From assembly GCA_001600455.1 (NCBI GenBank), contig BCKC01000004.1:186001-250000 (forward strand): a stretch of 64,000 bases of DNA. Reading direction: 5' to 3'. Both the position numbers and the translations under genes were made by a program. Under the pieces are notes generated by a model. The model was not told the origin of the DNA and searched no databases. It was given only the letters and a program-made list of their open reading frames with translations. Source of the DNA: Endocalyx cinctus (lineage: Eukaryota > Ascomycota > Sordariomycetes > Amphisphaeriales > Apiosporaceae). Positions 58,501-64,000 of this stretch are shown piece by piece. The stretch's first letter is position 1. Every line of letters starts with the position of its first letter.

Positions 58501-60305
58501 TTATATGACTACCTGGTGGTATATATTGATACTATCGGGTGCGGTGCAAGTCATATAGATGGGCGAGAAATCATTGTCATCGTTCTCGTCATCGTCTTCC
58601 CCTTCGAATCCTTCGAATTCGAGAAGATATGACTCAAAATCGGGTGATTCCCCTCGATTATGACAGTTCATAAGGTAGATCGATCGTGCGTTTCGTCGTT
58701 CGTTCTCAGGGTGCTTGGCTGACCAGCAGTCTTCCTTTCCGCACACAAAGCACCGTTTCCGCCATGGTTTCTTGTCAAATTTGCCGTTGTTTGTCTGGAT
58801 CCTTTGGTTTGGCCTTCGGCTCTCATTATTGTACCGGGGGCCGGGAATGTTGTGCCGGGGGCCGGGTCGTCCACGGCCGTTGGTTCTATTCTGAGACCGG
58901 GGGCCGTTGTTTCGGTATCTTCGGTCAGTGAAGTATAAATCATCGGCGTGTGCGTTATTGGGTTCATCAAAGTCGTCGTATTCATCGGGGGTCGGATCTT
59001 GCGTTGAATTGGTCGGTACGTTGGTGGGCCCGTCGTTGTATGAATGTCTCAATCGATGACCGTAATGCAGATATCATCGTATTGCCTATCCGTGTGGGTA
59101 CTGATTAGGGCGTACTCTATTTCAGTGACTCCTCGGCATGCTCGCGTCAGACAGGTTATCAGTTGTTGTTCGCCAGCAAATGATAGTCCTAATGCTCGTT
59201 GGCATAGCATGATTTTGCTAATAAGGGTGTCCAGGACCTTATGCAAATCGTCAGATGGATTGGCTCTTCTGACTGAGTTGAACGTTATCGTTGTCCATTC
59301 AGTATGGTAGTGCTCGTGGTTAATTGCGGTACCAAAAACGCGGTCTAGTTCGTGGTACATCTGGTAAAATGTCCAGTCTGGCCGCATTCGATTCAGGAAG
59401 TAGTCCGTTACTTTCCCAGTAAATATCCTCGGGTATACGACGTTCATCTGGCTCGTCCGTATATCGAGGTTGTAGCAAATGGATAGGAAGTTTTTCGTCT
59501 TGTCTTCCAGTAGGTCATATGGTTCGCCACTGTATGAGAACTTCTTGTCAAATACTCTTGAAAATCTAGTTAATGTATCGGGATCAAGGCGTTCGTTGGG
59601 TACGTCATCTGGTGGGAGTCGATGAAACTCGTTGTTGTCCGTTATTTGAGGTGTGTGGGTTCGCGGGGGTTGATATGTTTGCCCTAGTGACGGGGAGTAA
59701 CCGGGTGTGACTCTTTTCCAACTCCCGAGTAACTCGCGTGGGATGATATTCTGATCGTTCATGGGGGTCGGAATTCGGTCTGGAATGGTCGGTTGAATGG
59801 TTGGTTGGACTGTTCGTGCACGAAGTCGTCTGGATGATGTGTGTAGACTATCGCAATTAGCGAGGTCCTGTAGGTCTTGTTAAGTCCATATGTGTGGTTC
59901 CTCCAAGCCTACGGACTTAGCGAGGGCCTGACTATCACCGGGGCCTTTCCCTGGCATGAAGACCCCTCGTTCTTTGAGGACTTTCTTCAGTGTTTTTCGG
60001 AATGTCCCCAGTTTATCGAATTATTTATTCGTCCAGTCTGCGAACTCGTTATGGAAATCCCACCATAGTTCGTCGTCGACTAAGTCATTCTCGACCCAGC
60101 TTAGTATTTGAGATGTCCCGTATGTTATGACCTCGTCTACTGTTTCTAGTTCGAAACTTCGGTTGACTGTGATACGGAGTCTATCGTATATGGTGTCTGA
60201 GGCAAATCCTATGGGTATATTGCATTGGTTCAGAATAGGGAGGATCCTCGGGTCAAATAATCGGACTGTCTCTTCCTTGCCAATCTGTGATTGATTTAGA
60301 TCCAA
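58501..60305 (-). pseudogene. Copia gag with zinc knuckle, several stops
   Basis: The capsid-like part reads RLFDPRILPILNQCNIPIGF (near 60270), then FDKKFSYSGEPYDLLEDKTK and NRMRPDWTFYQMYHELDRVF. A low-complexity Arg/Asn/Pro stretch precedes the zinc knuckle RCFVCGKEDCWSAKHPENER (about 58750-58690). The frame carries TAA at 60021-60023 and 59880-59882, a one-base shift near 59050 and TAA at 58501-58503. Each TAA could derive from CAA. Gag packages the RNA copy of the element. The initiator ATG is not certain. Confidence 0.75.
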
Positions 60306-60318
60306 TCACTGATCAGTT

Positions 60319-60386
60319 TTGGGTTAAAATCGTAAGATTTTACTGTCAAAATGAAGTTATTTGTTGATTATTAGTAGCTAATTGGA
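60319..60386 (-). repeat. Broken 5' LTR end with an inverted LTR tip
   Basis: Positions 60319-60361 match the inner end of the left LTR (GGGTTAAAATCGTAAGATTT, then AAAATGAAGTTATT with a small deletion). The match then jumps to the opposite LTR terminus in inverted orientation: TGTTGATTATTAGTAGCTAA at 60362-60386, which appears in the left LTR only as its reverse complement. The rest of the 5' LTR is missing. Confidence 0.7.
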
Positions 60387-60512
60387 ACTGGGCAGTCTGT
60401 GGTTCGTTTTAAGCATGACCTTCCGAAAATCGTCTACCAAGATTGCGAATGGCCGCTTGTGATTAGAGACACGGACACGCAGATGAGGACGATCAAGGCC
60501 ACGGCATCATAA
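60387..60512 (+). pseudogene. C-terminal fragment of an unknown GC-rich-coded protein
   Basis: Directly beyond the LTR tip an open plus frame reads GQSVVRFKHDLPKIVYQDCE and IRDTDTQMRTIKATAS and ends at TAA 60510-60512. Its codons favour G/C at third positions, like the minus-strand block that follows and unlike the Copia element. It may be the end of a gene cut by the element's insertion. No family is recognised. Confidence 0.25.
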
Positions 60513-60539
60513 GGGTACTGTTAAGCACCACGAGTTATG

Positions 60540-62102
60540 AACCTGGGTCCCAGGGACACGGGATTCGGCCTCTTCATCATACCCAGCTCCATGAAAATCG
60601 ACAAGACCAAGAGCGAGTACCTCGTTTACTTCTCGATCGCCGGCGGCTTCGGGTTGGGACAGTCGCACCCGATAACCGTCGAGTCACATCTAGAGCAGCT
60701 GCTAAACACGATCAACCCGTCCGTCACCATAGCATCTCGGACTAATGCTGGACAGCCTTTTATCATGATGGCCGTCAACTCTCCCTCGGACAGCCTGGGA
60801 GTCCCGAGCCTATATCTGCCCCTTGGTACCGATGTGGATGTGAATTCGGTCGACGGATAGTACATGATCACGGCTCTCTTCATCACATCTATGATACTCC
60901 CGTCCACGATGGACAATAAGTTCGGCATATCGTCCTTGACTAAAATCGTGTTCGGCACCGACGATCTGCTCATGTACGGCTCTACGTAGGTGGACTTCCC
61001 GAACTTCGAGACGATCTCCGAGCCGGACGTCCTCCTGGTGTTCATGGGCTTCATCGTGATGGGATCTCGGCCGACGCCCGCCAGAGGCATGGAGTCATGG
61101 ACGAACCCACATCCGTAGACGGATACGCTCTCTACCCCGAGTCTGTTCATGATGGGTATGTGGTACGATATGCCGAACGAAAACACGGCCGGTATCCCGA
61201 TCATGATCATCACCCGGAACGATATCGTCCTGTCGACGAAGTACTCGGAGGTACACTTGGCCCACAACATGGTCGACCTCAGCTTGTATATCGACATCAC
61301 GTGGGTCTTGAACGGCGTGTTGAAGTCGTAGAGCATAATCGATATCCCCTTCATCTTCTTGGTCAGCAACGAGACGTCGATGTTCGGGTCGATAGCTATG
61401 TATGAGGTGTTGTTAGTCATCGTCTCCCTCCACTCTTGGAACCTGCCCACCCCGAATGTGACGATAACATTCTTATTCCCGAACGCCTTAGATTGCACCA
61501 TCGTGTACACCTTCTTCCTCATAGCAGACAATACCACAGTCATGTCCAACAAGGACGTGTTGATCGTCAAGTCTCTAATCGCGCTCGAGATCGTCCTCCT
61601 CACGACGTCCACGGAGTCGGGCACCTTCTTGTTCACGCGCATCCCGGGCCTGATCATCGTCGGGTTGTTCGTTACCCCATCCAACATCGAAGTCCAACTC
61701 GTATATCAACTCCTCTTCCATGTCCTCATCACCATCACCGACTTAGACCATCGCGCCGGAGTCGATAGCACACAGCTTCGCGTTAATATACATCAAGTCG
61801 ACCGCGCGGCTTTAGGCGCATTCTCCATCGTGATTGGGCACGTATTAGTGGGCGTCTCCGCGTGCATGTTAATCAAGCCGTTGATGGCCGAGGTGTTAAT
61901 ATAGACCACGGATCCGCCTTTGAGCATCTCGGCCACTCTAATGTCGGGTCTGTCCATCAGGTCTGGTAAATCCTCATTGCTCATGGTGACCATATACAAG
62001 ATCGTCGACAATAGAATATATAGACCTTAACGCCGTCGGCCTTACTATGTGTCCGTTTATATAGACGAGGTATCGACCTGAGATGAAGCTTATGCCCAGC
62101 AT
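60540..62102 (-). pseudogene. Decayed RNA polymerase second-largest-subunit-like gene, possible viral or plasmid origin
   Basis: A 353-codon minus frame (61687-60626) has strong G/C third-position preference. I read it as the C-terminal half of a very divergent RPB2-type subunit. KNVIVTFGVGRFQEW stands where the family has its NxIVAxxxYxGYNQED block, SMPLAGVGRDPITMKPMNTR where it has the MPF...PDIIxNPxxxPSRMT block, and GRYRLGTPRLSEGELTAIMI then FSSCSRC where it has the GGLRFGEME block and zinc ribbon. Beyond the TAA at the frame's end the same frame continues with LSIFMELGMMKRP, resembling the family's last helix. Upstream, in two other frames, are YLVYINGHIVRPTALRSIY and SNEDLPDLMDRPD, also RPB2-like. 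The invariant Asp and Lys residues are not seen, so it could not be active. It is not the fungal nuclear RPB2, RPA2 or RPC2. The assignment is inferred by eye. Confidence 0.35.
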
Positions 62103-63003
62103 GGACCTCACCAAGCTTCCGCAGCCGACCATGCCCATATATATAAAAGATGATCTTCCTCACCATCGTTACTCTCGAACTCGTTTATATCCTGCACCAT
62201 GTTCGCCTTGGTCTATATGTTTTGCTGTTTGGAGCGATGTTGGCTATGCTCTCGCGTATCGTGTCGTCTATATAGCCGTTGTAATGATCGAACCTGAACT
62301 CGCCGTCGTCTTCGCCTTCACCTTCCTTCTTGTTTGAGTCGTGACTGGCTTTCGTTTGCGATGTTGGGTTGAGCTTGGAATAGGTGGAGATATTCTTTTA
62401 TTCGGCTGTTGTTGTGGTTCCGTTGAGGAGGTAGAGGAATATTGGTTTTAAGGCAGGAGACATCGGATACGATACAGAACGCACTGCTGTGCCGGTGACG
62501 GTGGAAGTAGAAGCGACGGCGGCGGCCTTCTCGAGAAGACGTAGTCGTTACCGGGCTCCGGGCTCGGGCTCGGGGTCTGCAGACGCCGAACCGTCTTAGA
62601 AGTCAGGGTCATACGATGGCTGGTGTGAAAGTTCGGGGTTCGAGTTACTGATTCTGGATCCTTTAGGAGATGCTGGAAGCCCAGGAGTTCGACCTTCTGG
62701 TCCATCGTCATATCGTCCGAAAGCCTTCGTGGAATATACGAAGGCCGAGGAAGGGGGGCGACCCGTAGACCGAAGGTGGATTATAATAGATCCAATAAAA
62801 AAAAATATTCCGACATAGAAGATCCAAATCTCTTAAAGAGCCGAGTTATCTCTTTTCCTACAGAGAATAATAATGGAACTAACGCCCCAGGGTGTCGGTA
62901 ATCAGGAACACCACAACAATAATTACTCGAGGCACCTCACCCGGGTACATGAAGCGGGATCGAGTACATAGACTTGGTGGCTTTTGGGATGTTATCTCGT
63001 AAG
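62103..63003. other. Remainder of the GC-rich block and a 5' region
   Basis: From 62340 to 62103 the minus strand keeps coding-like fragments (EFRFDHYNGYIDDTIRESIA) in a frame different from the RPB2-like parts. A separate minus frame at 62711-62448 (MTMDQKVELLGFQHLLKDPE, then Ser/Pro-rich) starts with an ATG but has no recognised family. The rest, to 63003, is unassigned. Confidence 0.3.
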
Positions 63004-63975
63004 TTAATAGATAGATTGTTGAGTAGTAGAGACATGAACCATATCAGCCATTAAGTTGATTATTATTCTTTGTAAGGAACAAAATTGGTAATGTATAAAA
63101 AGAAAGAAAAAAAAAGAGGATGAGAGAAGAAAGTGTCTTGATTGGTTGGGTGACAGTCTTCCAAGGACGTTGTCAGGGCCACCAGCGGCGGCGGCGGTCT
63201 TTGTCGTGCTTGTGAACATAGCATCGTTCAAAGGATCATCGATGGTCTCCTCGGATTCGAGAAGCGGCTGTATTAAGCATGAGTCAGACTTACGGTCATA
63301 TTGTGAAGGAGACGGGCCTGGGAGGATGTAATTGGGAATGTTACATGCCTTGAGCGCACCCGGCAGAATTCCAATCTTCTGGCGAATGGCAGATAGGTCC
63401 TTGACCAGGGACTTAGTTTCTGCATCGGCATATGGGAGAACAAGAAGTTCCTTCAGAGGGATTCGTCGCAGAGGTAGGTCATTGGCGTTCCGCATAGCCG
63501 CCTCTCTCTTAGTAGGGCTGCTACGGCCGGAGCGCCTCGTCGTAAACGACGCTTCGAACAATGTGTCTCTATCGCTAGCGCTATTGGAGGCTTTATTAGA
63601 AGTGTCCGGTGTGTGTAGGAGGTCGGTTTCGTTCGTTCAGGAAAGATTATGTTTGGCCGTGGAGTCGCGAGGGCGTCGAGATTGTTAGGGCTGTCGGGGT
63701 CCCGTCTACGTCTACTACCGCCAATCGGTGCCTCGCCGTCATCTTCTTGAACAAGACGCCGCTTAATCGGACCTGGAGTACGGTATGTAGACGGAGGAGA
63801 CGACATTTTTGTGTACGCGTTTTCGATCGCGATGGTAACGTGTCCGGGCCTTACTGTCGGGTCTCGTCTCGTTGTTAGGGTCCATGTCGACAAGCTTTTG
63901 GAGCCAATCTTCGATTTTTTGCCCATCAAAAATTTCTTTTGAAGTTGTTAGAAGTTGATAGCGATTTTCGCTCAT
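63004..63975 (-). pseudogene. Broken N-terminal part of a possible PD-(D/E)XK-nuclease-like fungal protein
   Basis: Exon 1 (63975-63855, MSENRYQLLTTSKEIFDGQK then IEDWLQKLVDMDP) can be spliced with an 82-nt intron (donor GTAAGG, acceptor CCAG) to a frame at 63772 reading SPIKRRLVQEDDGEAPIGGS and LDALATPRP. A one-base shift near 63640 then leads to DTSNKASNSASDRDTLFEAS, RSSPTKREAAMRNANDLPLR and KELLVLPYADAETKSLVKDL. This opening (short helix ending in W-x-x-x-L, basic Ser/Pro-rich linker, TPRP, SPTK) resembles expanded fungal families annotated as PD-(D/E)XK-like. The nuclease domain itself is not present: the frame degenerates into low complexity before 63004. Family assignment is tentative. 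Confidence 0.35.
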
Positions 63976-64000
63976 ATTCTTTTTATTTGCGTATTGAAAT

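Larger units (their letters stand above)
53444..60361 (-). mobile_element. Degenerate Ty1/Copia LTR retrotransposon
   Basis: Reading right to left: 5' LTR remnant (60361-60319), gag (60305-58501), protease, integrase, reverse transcriptase and RNase H in Copia order (to 55116), a long 3' region with two tandem-repeat blocks, and a 3' LTR (53652-53444). The integrase-before-RT order is diagnostic of Copia rather than Gypsy. The element has several stops and frameshifts and a damaged 5' LTR, so it cannot move on its own. It sits between two GC-rich relics. Confidence 0.88.

Noticed and set aside
60626..61687. Reading this frame as an mRNA-capping methyltransferase because of VIVTFGVGRF and YIAIDP
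   Set aside because: The strings loosely resemble SAM-binding motifs, but the order of later blocks (MPLAGVGRDPI, the GRYRLGTPRLSEGE segment, the terminal Cys-x2-Cys) fits an RPB2-type subunit better.
61097..61904. Long plus-strand frames opposite the RPB2-like frame
   Set aside because: They are antisense shadows created by the G/C third-position bias of the minus strand and have no motifs.
1..64000. CRISPR arrays, operons, ribosome binding sites and other prokaryotic features
   Set aside because: The window is clearly eukaryotic with spliced genes; the tandem repeats have no spacer structure.

Overview
The window reads as nuclear DNA of a filamentous ascomycete (Pezizomycotina). Genes are split by short introns (about 46-93 nt) with GTAAGT-like donors, CTAAC/CTGAC-like branch points and YAG acceptors. 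The families present are typical of that group: HET, F-box, two Zn2Cys6 regulators, a FunK1-type kinase relic, an Est1-type protein and a Copia retroelement. The species cannot be named from the sequence alone. Where I give exons, I joined them by hand from splice signals. In every joined gene the summed exon length is divisible by three, which supports the models.

Layout. 1-11 kb: a truncated HET protein, an F-box protein, an RRM protein, a long AT-rich desert, and a six-exon Zn2Cys6 transcription factor. 12-23 kb: a FAR1/WRKY-type zinc finger fused to an ATP-grasp-like domain, a five-exon orphan gene, a desert, a 17-18 bp minisatellite containing an assembly gap, a three-exon orphan gene, and a MITE-like element. 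23-37 kb: a FunK1 fragment, a small membrane protein, an atypical kinase, a relic of an unknown family, an M3 metallopeptidase with two nonsense codons, a broken zinc-finger-like gene, a four-helix membrane protein and a Ras-like GTPase. 39-50 kb: a seven-exon Zn2Cys6 regulator with a premature stop, a nuclear-type orphan gene, a desert, and an intact Est1-like gene. 50-64 kb: accessory DNA holding a foldback repeat, a second FunK1 fragment joined to an SNF2-helicase relic, a broken Copia element with a damaged 5' LTR, a GC-rich block that looks like a decayed viral/plasmid-type RNA polymerase second-largest subunit, and the broken start of a possible PD-(D/E)XK-nuclease-like gene.

A common thread is decay by C:G-to-T:A change. 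Many broken genes carry in-frame TAA, TAG or TGA codons that are one such transition away from Gln, Trp or Arg, as repeat-induced point mutation or a similar process would leave. The genes do not form an obvious pathway. The window looks like a patchwork of a few conserved genes (RRM, the 913-aa regulator, Est1-like, Ras-like) among fast-turnover accessory DNA.
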